From Flavobacteriales bacterium UBA5040 (GTDB taxonomy: Bacteria; Bacteroidota; Bacteroidia; Flavobacteriales; Weeksellaceae), in NCBI GenBank assembly GCA_002415135.1, contig DIBY01000009.1:1-64000 (forward strand): DNA of 64,000 nt. The letters run 5' to 3'. The notes beneath the pieces were generated by a model, which was not told the DNA's origin, made no database searches, and worked only from the letters and a program-made list of their open reading frames with translations. Position 1 is the stretch's first letter; the number at the start of each line of letters is the position of its first letter. Below, in pieces: positions 45,088-54,521 of this stretch. The position numbers and the translations under genes were made by a program.

Positions 45088-46395
45088 ATGGACTTACAGA
45101 CAATCTACCAAAATTTGCAGATTCAGGACATGAATCAAATGCAGAAAACCACTTATAAAGCTTCAGAAGACAACAAAGATGTTATTCTACTCTCCCCGAC
45201 CGGTTCAGGAAAAACACTTGGATTTCTATTTCCCATACTTAGAAATTTAAATACGAGATCAGCTGGAATTCAAGCCATCATAATTGTTCCATCAAGAGAA
45301 TTGGCTTTGCAGATCGAACAGGTTTTCAAAAGCATGGGAACCGATTATAAGGTGACATTTTGCTATGGTGGTCACGATAAAAAAATAGAAGTCAACAACT
45401 TGATCCAGGCTCCTGCTTTACTGATAGGAACTCCTGGTCGAATCGCTTACCATTTAAAAAATGACAATTTCGATCCGACGACGATTGAAACAATGGTTTT
45501 AGATGAGTTTGATAAATCACTTGAATTCGGTTTTCATGAGGACATGAGTTTCATTATTAATGAAATGCCGAATTTGAAGCAAAGAATGCTCACCTCAGCG
45601 ACCGCAATGCCAGAAATTCCAGAATTCACTGGTATCAATCGTCCAGAGAAAGTTGACTTTTTAAAAGTTCTGGAAATTAAGCCAGACTTTCAATTGAGAA
45701 AAGTAATCACGACTTCCGAAGAAAAATTAGATACTTTATTTAATCTGCTTTGTAAAATCGGTAATAAACGAACATTGATATTTTGCAATCACAGAGATGC
45801 GGTTGACCGTATTTCAGAATTACTAAAGGAGAAAGGAATTTCGAGAGAAACTTTTCACGGCGGAATGGAACAGGACGAAAGAGAACGCGCTTTACTCAAA
45901 TTCAAAAATGACTCTTCCCGAATTTTAATTACGACCGATTTAGCCTCACGAGGTTTAGATATTCCAGAAGTGGAATCAATTGTACATTATCAATTGCCGC
46001 CGAAAGAAGACGCTTTCATCCACCGAAACGGACGAACTGCGAGAATGAATGCAAAAGGTTATGTCTATTTAATAATGACCGAGGATGAAAACTTCCCTTT
46101 CATTAAAAAAAATACGCTGGAAGAAGTTTTAACGCAGGATTATAAAATGCCGTCAAGAACTCCATTTTTGACCATTTACATCAGCGCTGGAAAAAAAGAT
46201 AAAGTGAATAAAGTTGATATCGTAGGTTTTTTAATTAAAAAAGGAGAATTGGAGAAAGATGATATCGGCTTGATCGAAGTTAAAGATACTACTTCTTATG
46301 TAGCGGTAAACCGGCAGAAAGTAGTTGCTCTACTGAAAAAATTAGAAGGACAAAGATTAAAAAACAAGAAATTAAAAATCGAAATTGCTTACTAA
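45088..46395 (+). CDS. DEAD/DEAH-box RNA helicase
   Basis: I chose the ATG at 45088 (MDLQTIYQNLQIQDMNQMQ) over one at 45031, because the Q-motif starts here and a promoter-like element lies between them. The 435 residues contain SPTGSGKT (motif I), VLDEFDKS (motif II with F in place of A), TSATAMP (III), STLIFCNH-type Ia/IV blocks and HRNGRTAR (VI). It unwinds RNA, perhaps in ribosome assembly. Confidence 0.92.
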   Translation: MDLQTIYQNLQIQDMNQMQKTTYKASEDNKDVILLSPTGSGKTLGFLFPILRNLNTRSAGIQAIIIVPSRELALQIEQVFKSMGTDYKVTFCYGGHDKKIEVNNLIQAPALLIGTPGRIAYHLKNDNFDPTTIETMVLDEFDKSLEFGFHEDMSFIINEMPNLKQRMLTSATAMPEIPEFTGINRPEKVDFLKVLEIKPDFQLRKVITTSEEKLDTLFNLLCKIGNKRTLIFCNHRDAVDRISELLKEKGISRETFHGGMEQDERERALLKFKNDSSRILITTDLASRGLDIPEVESIVHYQLPPKEDAFIHRNGRTARMNAKGYVYLIMTEDENFPFIKKNTLEEVLTQDYKMPSRTPFLTIYISAGKKDKVNKVDIVGFLIKKGELEKDDIGLIEVKDTTSYVAVNRQKVVALLKKLEGQRLKNKKLKIEIAY

Positions 46396-46439
46396 ATAAG
46401 CATGATCAATGTCTTCTTTAAAAAGTCTTAATTTTTATG

Positions 46440-46447
46440 TATTTTTG
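46440..46447 (+). promoter_or_regulatory. Probable -7 element of the MerR gene
   Basis: TATTTTTG lies 17 bases before the ATG at 46465. Confidence 0.45.
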
Positions 46448-46464
46448 TTTTTGACCTATTTCAA

Positions 46465-46806
46465 ATGAAAGTTAATTTACCAGACAAACTCTATTATTCT
46501 ATTGGCGAAGTTGCAAAAGCTTTTGATGTCAATGCTTCCCTGATTCGTTATTGGGAACAGGAATTCCCGATCATCAAGCCTAAGAAAAATAAAAAAGGAA
46601 ACCGATATTTCACTCCTGAGGATATTAAAAATCTGAAAATTATTTATCATCTGGTTAAAGAAAAAGGATATACGCTTGACGGTGCCCGAATTGCTTTAAC
46701 CACCAATTCAAAAATTTCAGAAACCGTTTCTATGATTGACCGCCTGGAGTTTGTAAAAGCAGAGTTGCAAAAATTAAAAGAATCACTTGTAGAAAGACCC
46801 GAATAA
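46465..46806 (+). CDS. MerR-family transcriptional regulator
   Basis: The 113-residue protein has the MerR winged helix at its N-terminus: YSIGEVAKAFDVNASLIRYW, EQEFPIIKPKKNKKGNRYF and KGYTLDGARIAL. A short coiled-coil tail follows without a ligand domain. The size and sequence match the conserved small MerR proteins of Flavobacteriia. The terminator overlaps its stop codon. Confidence 0.92.
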   Translation: MKVNLPDKLYYSIGEVAKAFDVNASLIRYWEQEFPIIKPKKNKKGNRYFTPEDIKNLKIIYHLVKEKGYTLDGARIALTTNSKISETVSMIDRLEFVKAELQKLKESLVERPE

Positions 46807-46820
46807 AAAGGGTCTTTTTC
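46793..46820 (+). terminator. Terminator overlapping the MerR stop codon
   Basis: AAAGACCC and GGGTCTTT pair around the bases of the last codons, followed by T residues. Confidence 0.8.
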
Positions 46821-46890
46821 CTTTTTAAAATAGGTGTATTACTTTAGATAAGTATAATTTATCAGAATAGCTTTACTGAAAATTATCACT

Positions 46891-48336
46891 ATGAAATCAT
46901 CTATACAACTATCCGCAGCGAAAAATTATTTCTTAGGTTTTGCAACTTCCGGGCTCTTTTTAATTTCGGGATTATACTTTTTTAATTCCAGCAAAACTCC
47001 CCAACATTCACCGTTGACTTTTACTGAGAATTCAGACGTAGAAAATGACTTAGGAACGAAAGTTCAACTAAAAGAGTTTAATCCGAACGATTTAAGTGAA
47101 CAGGAATGGATCAATTTGGGTTTTTCTGAACGACAAGTTGCGACCATCTTAAAATACAAATCAGTCGTTGGTGGAAATTTTACTTCCAAAGAGCAGCTCA
47201 AAAAATGCTACTCGATTTCTGCTGAAAAATACAGTGAAATTGAACCTTATCTTTTACTTCCTGCGCAGGCAAGCAAAACGAATTCCAATCAAAATTACAG
47301 TCGCGGTTATACCAATAATTACGGTCCCAGAAAGACTTCCCACAATTACACTTCTTCTTCATCCAGTAAAGGATTAAACATTCCCGGGAAATTTAATCCA
47401 GATACTTACTCTGTTAATGATTTTATCAATTTAGGTTTTACCGAAAAACAAGCGAGTTCTATTTTAAAATACAAAAGTTATTTGGGTGGAAGTTTCATCA
47501 GCAAGGAGAAATTCAAAGAATGCTATATGATCAGTGATGAGAATTACAGAAAGTTGGCACCTTATTTATTACTTCCGGACACGGCTCCTGCAAATACTTT
47601 TGAACGAAAATCATTTGCCGACAACAATCAATCGATTCAAAAACCAGTCATCAACATTGCACCCTTTGATCCAAACACCACTGACCTGGACGGTTGGAAA
47701 GCTCTTGGATTCTCAGAAAAACAAGCACAGGTTATCATCAACTACAGAGACCGAAATTTGAAAGGAAGTTTTAAAAGTTTAGATGATATCGAACGGTGCT
47801 TCGTGATTTCAGCAGAAAAATTTGCGCAACTAAAACCATTCATCGTTTTGAATACTGAAAGCATCGGTTCTAAAAAAGCAGAAAATACTTTGAGTAATTC
47901 GGGCAATCAATCTCAAAATTCCAAGTTTGTAAATAGCACTGAAACAAAGACCGATTTTAGAAGAACAAATATCAACGACATCACTTTTAAACAATTGATA
48001 GAGTTTGGTTTCGATGAAAAAAGTGCTTCAAGTTTAGTTGGATTTAGAAACAAATTAGGCGGATTTTTAAACACCAAACAAATCATAGAAACCTATAATA
48101 TTGATAAAGCGTTAGCAGAACAACTTATTTCCACAGCTCCTTTGCTTACCGAAAATGTTCCAAAATACAGTTTCATGGAAGCACCTGAATCGTGGTTGAA
48201 AAGTCATCCTTATTTTAAATATTATGCTGATAAAATTATTTACTATCGCATTACGTATTCCAACGAGAATAAATTCTTTAGAACAATGAACATCAAACCT
48301 GAAGCTGAACAGAAAATGAGAATGTACCTCAAATAA
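46891..48336 (+). CDS. Membrane-anchored helix-hairpin-helix protein (ComEA-like repeats)
   Basis: The 481-residue protein has an N-terminal membrane anchor (FLGFATSGLFLISGLYFF). Four helix-hairpin-helix repeats follow: EQEWINLGFSERQVATILKY, VNDFINLGFTEKQASSIL, LDGWKALGFSEKQAQVII and FKQLIEFGFDEKSASSLV. They are each followed by GG.F.(S/T)KE..(K)CY.IS. ComEA-type HhH units bind DNA in the periplasm, so a link with DNA uptake or DNA binding is possible. A secreted endonuclease gene converges from the other side. Confidence 0.85.
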   Translation: MKSSIQLSAAKNYFLGFATSGLFLISGLYFFNSSKTPQHSPLTFTENSDVENDLGTKVQLKEFNPNDLSEQEWINLGFSERQVATILKYKSVVGGNFTSKEQLKKCYSISAEKYSEIEPYLLLPAQASKTNSNQNYSRGYTNNYGPRKTSHNYTSSSSSKGLNIPGKFNPDTYSVNDFINLGFTEKQASSILKYKSYLGGSFISKEKFKECYMISDENYRKLAPYLLLPDTAPANTFERKSFADNNQSIQKPVINIAPFDPNTTDLDGWKALGFSEKQAQVIINYRDRNLKGSFKSLDDIERCFVISAEKFAQLKPFIVLNTESIGSKKAENTLSNSGNQSQNSKFVNSTETKTDFRRTNINDITFKQLIEFGFDEKSASSLVGFRNKLGGFLNTKQIIETYNIDKALAEQLISTAPLLTENVPKYSFMEAPESWLKSHPYFKYYADKIIYYRITYSNENKFFRTMNIKPEAEQKMRMYLK

Positions 48337-48383
48337 AAAATCAGCTTCGGGAGAAACTGATTCGTAGTAAGATAAAGCTCAAT

Positions 48384-50258
48384 TTATTTTTTAATAAACT
48401 TCAAAGTATGATGATCTAATTTCAAAATATAAACTCCAGGAAGAAGGTTCTGAACATCAATATAATTTCCATTTTTAAATGGAGTATTCCAATTCAAAAT
48501 TTGTTTTCCAGAGAAATCATGAACAGTAGCATTCTTAATTTTTTCTAATTGTTTTCCTTTCACAAATAAAGTGGTTGTTACTGGATTTGGATAAACAGAA
48601 ATTTCAGCTTTCTCATTACCACTAATTTCTGCAGCTGACAAAACGCCTACATTTTCGCAATAGTCAGAAGGATATGCCTGCCACTCCGCAAGATTGAACG
48701 TGAAAGAGGGATTTGTTACCGACGAATTTCTATAAAGAGAAATATCAGCGAGCATATCAAAGTTGTTAACACCTCTTGTTCCGATAGCATCAATGGTACT
48801 TGAGACATATCGAAGCTCTAAATAATTACTTCCATTAAAAGTCATTTGTGGAGCAGCTGAAACGAATTTCGCATCGTCATTTGTAATGCAGGAGAAATTA
48901 GAGTTAGGATTTAAAATAACAAAGGTTTGATTATTCTCGACAACTCCTTCTAATTCATACGGAGCCGGGAAATAATAGTTGGCGCTGGTACTGTTATAAA
49001 ACTGTGCACTGATTCTATATTTACCCAAGTTAACTGCATGTCCAGTTCTGTTGGTGATTTCAAGTGCAGTATTGCTATCTGTTCCTTCGAGATATTTAGT
49101 AATCAGCAAATCTTTAGCATAAATATCTTGCTCCAGCGTTGTGACAGTTAATAAATTACTGTCAACAGATTCCGTATAATTCCGATAATATGCTTTTACG
49201 GTAAACTGATAAAGTGTGGAAGAGGAAAGATGATCGGCTGTAAAACTCGGTGTTTTTGAATATCCAATCGAAACTCCATTTTGGTAGATTTTATAACCTA
49301 AAACATCAGTATCTGTAGAAGTTGTCCAATTTAGATTGACAAAGTACGAACTGACTTGCGACGCACTCAAATTTTCAGGAGCTGCTGGAATAACGACAAC
49401 CGGATTTTGAGACCAAATCGCATTCACCCATTCCGGATGATCAATAAAAGGATTTCTATTTTTCTGAATTCCATACACGATATTATTTCTGTCAATTTCT
49501 TTTTGAGAAACTGGGTCGTTATTGTGCCATTGTAAAAGCAGGGCAAGAAACCAATCTTCATAAGCCTTCTCTTCTGTTCCATCCAACGGACTTGTATCAT
49601 TTGCCGGCGAGGATCCGTTATAGAAATTGAAAGAATTTAATTTACCTTCATAGCGAACTACATAATACAACAAGCTCCGCGCAATGTCTCCTTTAAACTC
49701 TGGATGTGGTTCGTAAACTCTTCCGGTATAGCCCGAATTAGGAGTGCCATTGTTACTTATTTTAGAACCATTGGTAAACGTGTGATAATTCGTTGATCCG
49801 GCGATTCCGTAGGGGTAATTACTTCTTCTTTGATTGATTCTGGCATCGGTCGGTATAACAAAAAACAAATCAGAATACATCGGATAGTTGCTGTTAAAAC
49901 TACTTTGTGGCATCATATGTTCCCGATTGTAACCGAGACCTTCAGTACCTGCTGAACTGATAAGGTTTTCTTTTGTATAATGATATGCGGTTACGCCCGT
50001 CGGATTATTGCTGTACATATCAAGCAAAATAGTATCATTAGAAACGTCGTAATCATAATAATGATCAAGATCTGTTTGGCCATAAAAATTGGGTAAGTCT
50101 CCATAATGCCAGGTGATGGTCTTCGTAGAAACGATATCGTGAAGTTTCGACTTCAATTCATAACCAGTGACCCCTGCAGTCCCGTTATAATAATTAGTTG
50201 GAGCCTGAGAAAATAAGAAAGCAGGCACCAAGAGAACAGAGAATAAAAATTGTTTCAT
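48384..50258 (-). CDS. Secreted endonuclease I with FN3, LTD-like and T9SS sorting domains
   Basis: The 624-residue protein has a signal peptide (about 1-18, FLFSQ). The endonuclease I domain is at about 20-280, with GYNREHMMPQSSF carrying the catalytic His. A fibronectin III domain lies at about 295-375 (PENLSASQVSSYFVNLNW). A lamin-tail-like domain is at about 380-500 (LLITKYLEGTDSNTALEI), and a T9SS sorting domain at about 555-624 (ISVYPNPVTTTLF, GVYILKLD). It would degrade DNA outside the cell for nutrients. Confidence 0.92.
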   Translation of the reverse strand: MKQFLFSVLLVPAFLFSQAPTNYYNGTAGVTGYELKSKLHDIVSTKTITWHYGDLPNFYGQTDLDHYYDYDVSNDTILLDMYSNNPTGVTAYHYTKENLISSAGTEGLGYNREHMMPQSSFNSNYPMYSDLFFVIPTDARINQRRSNYPYGIAGSTNYHTFTNGSKISNNGTPNSGYTGRVYEPHPEFKGDIARSLLYYVVRYEGKLNSFNFYNGSSPANDTSPLDGTEEKAYEDWFLALLLQWHNNDPVSQKEIDRNNIVYGIQKNRNPFIDHPEWVNAIWSQNPVVVIPAAPENLSASQVSSYFVNLNWTTSTDTDVLGYKIYQNGVSIGYSKTPSFTADHLSSSTLYQFTVKAYYRNYTESVDSNLLTVTTLEQDIYAKDLLITKYLEGTDSNTALEITNRTGHAVNLGKYRISAQFYNSTSANYYFPAPYELEGVVENNQTFVILNPNSNFSCITNDDAKFVSAAPQMTFNGSNYLELRYVSSTIDAIGTRGVNNFDMLADISLYRNSSVTNPSFTFNLAEWQAYPSDYCENVGVLSAAEISGNEKAEISVYPNPVTTTLFVKGKQLEKIKNATVHDFSGKQILNWNTPFKNGNYIDVQNLLPGVYILKLDHHTLKFIKK

Positions 50259-50429
50259 TGAATAGATTTTAAGCTAAATTACAACATAAGTCATTTATCC
50301 GACTAAAAACATGATTTAATTTTCATGATAATAGAACGCACCATTTCGAAAAACGAACTGATTGTAACTATCGATTATTAATATAATGGATAACACAGCA
50401 AAATATTTTATGTTTTTGTACATTTTCTA

Positions 50430-50437
50430 TATCTTTG
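50430..50437 (+). promoter_or_regulatory. Probable -7 element of the acyl-CoA dehydrogenase gene
   Basis: TATCTTTG fits TAnnTTTG, 16 bases before the ATG at 50454. Confidence 0.45.
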
Positions 50438-50453
50438 AAAACAAATATTAAAT

Positions 50454-51593
50454 ATGAACAGCGAACTTACTCACAATCTAAATATGATTGCAGAAACCGC
50501 CCGGGATTTTGCAGAAAAAAATATCCGTCCTAATATTATGGATTGGGATGAAAGCCAAACTTTCCCCGTAGAATTATTTCATCAATTGGGTGATATGGGA
50601 TTTATGGGAATTGTAGTTCCTGAAGAATACGGAGGTTCTGGTTTAGGATACCACGAATACGTGACGATATTAGATGAAATTTCACAGGTTGATCCATCGA
50701 TCGGACTTTCAATTGCAGCGCATAATTCATTGTGTACGAATCATATTTATGAATTCGGTGATGAAGAACAAAGACAAAGATGGTTGCCACAATTGGCTTC
50801 TGGTAAAGTAATTGGTGCTTGGGGACTAACTGAGCACAACACAGGATCAGATTCTGGAGGCATGAATACCACTGCTGTAAAAGACGGTGATGACTGGATC
50901 ATTTCTGGTGCGAAAAACTTTATCACGCATGCTATTTCTGGAGATATCGCAGTAGTGATGACCAGGACTGGAGAAAAAGGAGCCAGAAATAATTCAACTG
51001 CTTTTGTTTTAGAAAAAGGAATGGCTGGATTCACGTCAGGTAAAAAAGAAAATAAATTAGGAATGCGCGCTTCAGAAACCGCAGAACTTATTTTTGACAG
51101 CGTAAGAGTTCCAGATGCGAACCGTTTAGGAGAAGTTGGATCTGGTTTTAAACAAGCGATGAAAATCTTAGATGGTGGTAGAATTTCTATTGCGGCTTTA
51201 AGTTTAGGGATTGCTAAAGGAGCTTACAAAGCAGCTTTAAAATATTCAAAAGAAAGACATCAGTTCGGTAAGGCGATCAATGAATTCCAGGCGATTAATT
51301 TTATGCTTGCTGATATGGCTACAGAAATTGATGCCGCAGAGTTATTAATTCAGCGTGCTTCAAATCTGAAAAACGCAAAACAGCCGATGACGAAAGAAGG
51401 AGCAATGGCAAAACTATATGCTTCTGAAGCTTGTGTGAGAATTGCTAATAATGCGGTTCAGATATTTGGAGGTTATGGTTATACTAAAGATTTCCCAGCT
51501 GAAAAATATTACAGAGATTCTAAATTGTGTACGATCGGAGAAGGAACTTCTGAGATCCAGAGATTGGTGATTGGAAGAGAAATTTCAAAGTAA
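50454..51593 (+). CDS. Acyl-CoA dehydrogenase (short-chain type)
   Basis: The 379 residues have the normal length and blocks of the family: AAHNSLCTNHI, GAWGLTEHNTGSDSGGM (FAD), NFITHAISGD and the C-terminal GGYGYTKDFPAEKYYRDSK with the catalytic Glu in IGEGTSEIQ. It introduces the alpha-beta double bond of acyl-CoA using FAD, passing electrons to ETF. It is a separate transcription unit. Confidence 0.95.
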   Translation: MNSELTHNLNMIAETARDFAEKNIRPNIMDWDESQTFPVELFHQLGDMGFMGIVVPEEYGGSGLGYHEYVTILDEISQVDPSIGLSIAAHNSLCTNHIYEFGDEEQRQRWLPQLASGKVIGAWGLTEHNTGSDSGGMNTTAVKDGDDWIISGAKNFITHAISGDIAVVMTRTGEKGARNNSTAFVLEKGMAGFTSGKKENKLGMRASETAELIFDSVRVPDANRLGEVGSGFKQAMKILDGGRISIAALSLGIAKGAYKAALKYSKERHQFGKAINEFQAINFMLADMATEIDAAELLIQRASNLKNAKQPMTKEGAMAKLYASEACVRIANNAVQIFGGYGYTKDFPAEKYYRDSKLCTIGEGTSEIQRLVIGREISK

Positions 51594-51612
51594 CTTTTTA
51601 AAGATTTCAATA

Positions 51613-51643
51613 GAAGCTGATTCATTTATGAGTCAGCTTTTTT
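51613..51643 (+). terminator. Terminator after the acyl-CoA dehydrogenase gene
   Basis: AAGCTGATTC and GAGTCAGCTT pair imperfectly (one mismatch) before a T run. Confidence 0.75.
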
Positions 51644-51687
51644 ATTTATTAAACTGAATGTTTATATTTGTTAAAATTAAAAACTCA

Positions 51688-52155
51688 ATGGACAAAATAG
51701 ATTCCTTAAATCAGGTCGCAGAATTTCACAAAACATTTAACGCACCGATTTTAGACCAACCTACAATTCCAAGTGCGGAGCGTTGCAACTTAAGAATTTC
51801 TTTATTACAGGAGGAATTAAATGAATTAAAAGAAGCAATTGCCGACAACGATCTGGTCGAAATCGCAGATGCTTTATGTGATCTACAATATGTTTTAAGC
51901 GGCGCGGTTTTAGAATTTGGCTTAGGTGAAAAATTTGTAAAACTTTTTGATGAAGTACAGCGGTCGAATATGTCGAAAGCTTGTGCTAACCAAGAGGAAG
52001 CAGATAAAACCATTGCATTCTACAAAGAAAAAGGAGAAGATGCTTATTCAGAAAAATCAGGTGATAAAATTAATGTTCATCGATCATCTGATCAAAAAGT
52101 TCTTAAGAACAAATACTATTCACCCGCTGATCTAAAAACAATCTTAGAAAATTAA
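51688..52155 (+). CDS. MazG-like nucleotide pyrophosphohydrolase
   Basis: I chose the internal ATG at 51688 (MDKIDSLNQVAEFHKTF), because the family starts here. The all-alpha NTP pyrophosphatase core has EELNELKEAI and EIADALCDLQYVLSG with the E-x-x-E and E-x-x-D metal ligands. The C-terminal part DKTIAFYKEKGEDAYSEK is typical of the phosphoribosyl-ATP pyrophosphohydrolase-like proteins in phage and bacteria. It likely clears non-canonical nucleotides. Confidence 0.88.
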   Translation: MDKIDSLNQVAEFHKTFNAPILDQPTIPSAERCNLRISLLQEELNELKEAIADNDLVEIADALCDLQYVLSGAVLEFGLGEKFVKLFDEVQRSNMSKACANQEEADKTIAFYKEKGEDAYSEKSGDKINVHRSSDQKVLKNKYYSPADLKTILEN

Positions 52156-52185
52156 TAATCCATTTTCAATTATATTTTACTCTTA

Positions 52186-52746
52186 ATGAAAAATTTTACT
52201 AAAATTATATTCACCGCTTCTACTCTATTCTTTGCGCTACAATCTTGTGAATCACAAAAAATTGTAGTCAATCGTGAAGTAGAAACAACAAACGACGGAA
52301 AAATGCTTTTAGGACACCAGACAAAAGATCAACTTTTAAAAGAACCATACAGCGAATGGTATGTAAAAGAACACGATGAATACGGCCTTGACCAAAAAAC
52401 AATTGCAGAATTAAAAAAAGAAAAACTTAATTCTTATAACATTACTTTGGTTATGGGAACATGGTGTGAAGACAGCCACAGGGAAGTCCCACGATTCTTT
52501 AAAATTCTCGAAGCGGTTGGTCATCCAGAAAGTAAATTGACCATGATCGCGGTTAACCGTAAGAAAGAAGCGCCTAATGGAGAAGAAGGTCCACTCAATA
52601 TTCAACGCGTTCCAACCATTATTGTTCAGAAGTATGGCAAAGAAATTGGTAGGATTATTGAAAGTCCTTCAACAGGATATCTTGAGAGGGACCTGCTTGA
52701 AATACTGAAAAAAGACAATAGTTCTCTAAAAGATTTAATTAAATAA
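52186..52746 (+). CDS. Thioredoxin-fold lipoprotein
   Basis: The 186-residue protein begins with a lipoprotein signal (FTASTLFFALQSC). The thioredoxin fold shows MGTWCEDSHREVPRFF, where the usual CxxC is C-E-D-S, so it has a single active-site Cys. The cis-Pro is in QRVPTIIV. A disulfide reductase role is doubtful with one Cys; it might bind partners or peroxides. A DUF4230 gene starts two bases after the stop codon. Confidence 0.85.
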   Translation: MKNFTKIIFTASTLFFALQSCESQKIVVNREVETTNDGKMLLGHQTKDQLLKEPYSEWYVKEHDEYGLDQKTIAELKKEKLNSYNITLVMGTWCEDSHREVPRFFKILEAVGHPESKLTMIAVNRKKEAPNGEEGPLNIQRVPTIIVQKYGKEIGRIIESPSTGYLERDLLEILKKDNSSLKDLIK

Positions 52747-52747
52747 A

Positions 52748-53362
52748 TTGAAAAATAAACAAATAATACTGTCCTTTATCGGCGGCGTAGTTGCAATGAT
52801 CTTTATTTTCCTGCTTTGGAATTCTCTGACCAAAAAAGCAGAAGATCAAGTTCAGAACGATTATTATATCATCACCAATCAGATCAGGAAGATGAATAAG
52901 CTGGTGGTGATGGAGCAGGATTTTTCGAGTATGCAGAAAACCAAGGTCACTTCGCAAGTGCTTGGCAGTTCTCTTTTACCATCGACCGAAAAACAAATTA
53001 TTACTTTCACTAAGACCAATGCTCAGGTTACGTACGATTTGTCGAAAATGAAAATCAAAGTCGATTCTATCAATAAAAAACTGATCCTCGAAGAATTGCC
53101 TAATGCAGACATTCGAATTATCCCCAGTGTAGAAATTCAATCGATGGATGATTCTTTCTTCAACCGATTTAGCGATAAGGATTTTCAGAAGGTCACTAAA
53201 TCAGCCAAAGACAATGCCTACAAAACGGTTAATCAAAACAGGCTTCGTGCCGAAGGTAGAAAGCAACTTCTTGAAAATCTGGATCAGATCTTCGTTTTGG
53301 CAAAAGCTTTAAATTACACCATTGAGGATCAAACCGGCACTTTCGATAAGAGCAAACTGTAA
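52748..53362 (+). CDS. DUF4230 membrane-anchored protein, TTG start
   Basis: The 204-residue protein starts at TTG (52748), since no ATG precedes the N-terminal anchor KNKQIILSFIGGVVAMIFIF. The rest, with KLVVMEQDFSSMQKTK and FSDKDFQKVTKSAKDNAYK, fits DUF4230. The domain is periplasmic or extracellular and of unknown function. The gene is coupled to the thioredoxin-fold lipoprotein upstream (one-base gap). Confidence 0.85.
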   Translation: MKNKQIILSFIGGVVAMIFIFLLWNSLTKKAEDQVQNDYYIITNQIRKMNKLVVMEQDFSSMQKTKVTSQVLGSSLLPSTEKQIITFTKTNAQVTYDLSKMKIKVDSINKKLILEELPNADIRIIPSVEIQSMDDSFFNRFSDKDFQKVTKSAKDNAYKTVNQNRLRAEGRKQLLENLDQIFVLAKALNYTIEDQTGTFDKSKL

Positions 53363-53407
53363 ATTATCTACATTATTGAAAAAAACAAACTTTTAATTTT
53401 TAAAACA

Positions 53408-53440
53408 GGCGTCTTAAGTTAATCTTGAGACGCCCTTTTA
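53408..53440 (+). terminator. Terminator after the DUF4230 gene
   Basis: GGCGTCTTAAG and CTTGAGACGCC pair (one G-T) around TTAAT, followed by T residues. Confidence 0.8.
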
Positions 53441-53594
53441 TTTGTAGAAATCAAGGCACTGACTTTTTGTTCACAAAAAAATATAAAACGATCCTTTAAT
53501 CATCTTTAAAAACTTTCTGCTATTTTTTGGCAATGGTTTTGAAGGTTAAGAATAGTATCAACATAAATTACCTACAAATAAAAACCGTACGATC

Positions 53595-53783
53595 ATGAAT
53601 GCTAAAAAAGATCAAAAAACAAAAGATGCTGAAGTAAAAAAACAAAATCAGGATTTCCCAAATGTTCCTGCAGCGTCAGAAAAAATCCATTCTGAAGAAA
53701 CTTTAAAGAAGGAAATTAAGAAAACCTCCGATTTACAACCAGACGGAAAAACAGATAACAACGATCAAAAAAGCGAAAATTAA
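53595..53783 (+). CDS. Small charged hypothetical protein
   Basis: The 62 residues are almost entirely charged or polar (KKDQKTKDAEVKKQNQDF), without any membrane segment, and are probably disordered. Such small proteins often appear in stress regulons. A terminator follows directly and a stress-type gene starts 124 bases later. Confidence 0.55.
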   Translation: MNAKKDQKTKDAEVKKQNQDFPNVPAASEKIHSEETLKKEIKKTSDLQPDGKTDNNDQKSEN

Positions 53784-53798
53784 TTTTTTCGCTTTTTT
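53767..53798 (+). terminator. Terminator after the small charged gene
   Basis: AAAAAAGCGAAAA and TTTTTTCGCTTTTTT pair around TTAA, overlapping the last codons. Confidence 0.75.
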
Positions 53799-53907
53799 CA
53801 TTTAATGTTAAAGTATTGCTAAAGTACGAAAACAGTCGCTGAATGTCACAAATTTTGCATACCATATGTAACACATAATAGTATGCAGAATCCTTTAAAT
53901 ATAAATC

Positions 53908-54291
53908 ATGACCTACAATATCAGAGGAATTTTTCCAACAACAGACGATGCAAATTCAGCAGCACACCAACTAACGACAGCTGGGTTCATCAAACAATTC
54001 GATGGCTTTACAAAGAATTCCAAATTTCAGCCTGAATCTTTAGTAGAAGATCACTTTATTGATGAGAATGAAATTTCAGTTTATACACCTAACTTGAATC
54101 GTGCGCATAAAGCTAAGAACATTTTGATCAAATTTGGCGGTGATTTGAACAAGATCACAGGCATCTACTTCGAAAAAGTAAAGAAAGAAACGCACTCTTT
54201 CAAAACTGAAAGTCAATTAAAAAAAAGAAAAAAATTAAAGGATCAGAAAAGTAAATTAAGAGAAGGTCGTATTGATCCATCCAAAAACTAG
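53908..54291 (+). CDS. YflT-like stress protein, short paralogue
   Basis: The 127-residue protein begins MTYNIRGIFPTTDDANSAAH, close to the N-terminus of the protein at 58304 (MSYTIVGMFPNNEDVDKVAD). Both fit the heat-induced YflT/GSP17M domain, an alpha-beta unit of about 95 residues seen in general stress proteins. The C-terminal tail here is highly basic (KKRKKLKDQKSKLREGR), which may bind nucleic acid. The biochemical role is unknown. Confidence 0.7.
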   Translation: MTYNIRGIFPTTDDANSAAHQLTTAGFIKQFDGFTKNSKFQPESLVEDHFIDENEISVYTPNLNRAHKAKNILIKFGGDLNKITGIYFEKVKKETHSFKTESQLKKRKKLKDQKSKLREGRIDPSKN

Positions 54292-54490
54292 TTATTTTTT
54301 TAAATAGTTTAGAGGTCGTTTCAGAATTAAATTTCCGGAACGACTTCTTCGTTTTAGTGAAAGTTGTCTTTTACTTTTAGTATTAAAAAAGATTCCAGTT
54401 ATAGTCATCGCACAGCAACTACAGCCCATCATAAATTTGTTGATGCGATAGTTTTAAAGAAAAAACCCTCATATAAAGTAAAAAAATCCG

Positions 54491-54498
54491 TATTTTTG
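54491..54498 (+). promoter_or_regulatory. thrS: thrS -7 promoter element
   Basis: TATTTTTG lies 23 bases before the thrS ATG. No T-box or operator fold is evident. Confidence 0.5.
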
Positions 54499-54521
54499 CT
54501 TCTTAAAATTTTTAGTTCAAA

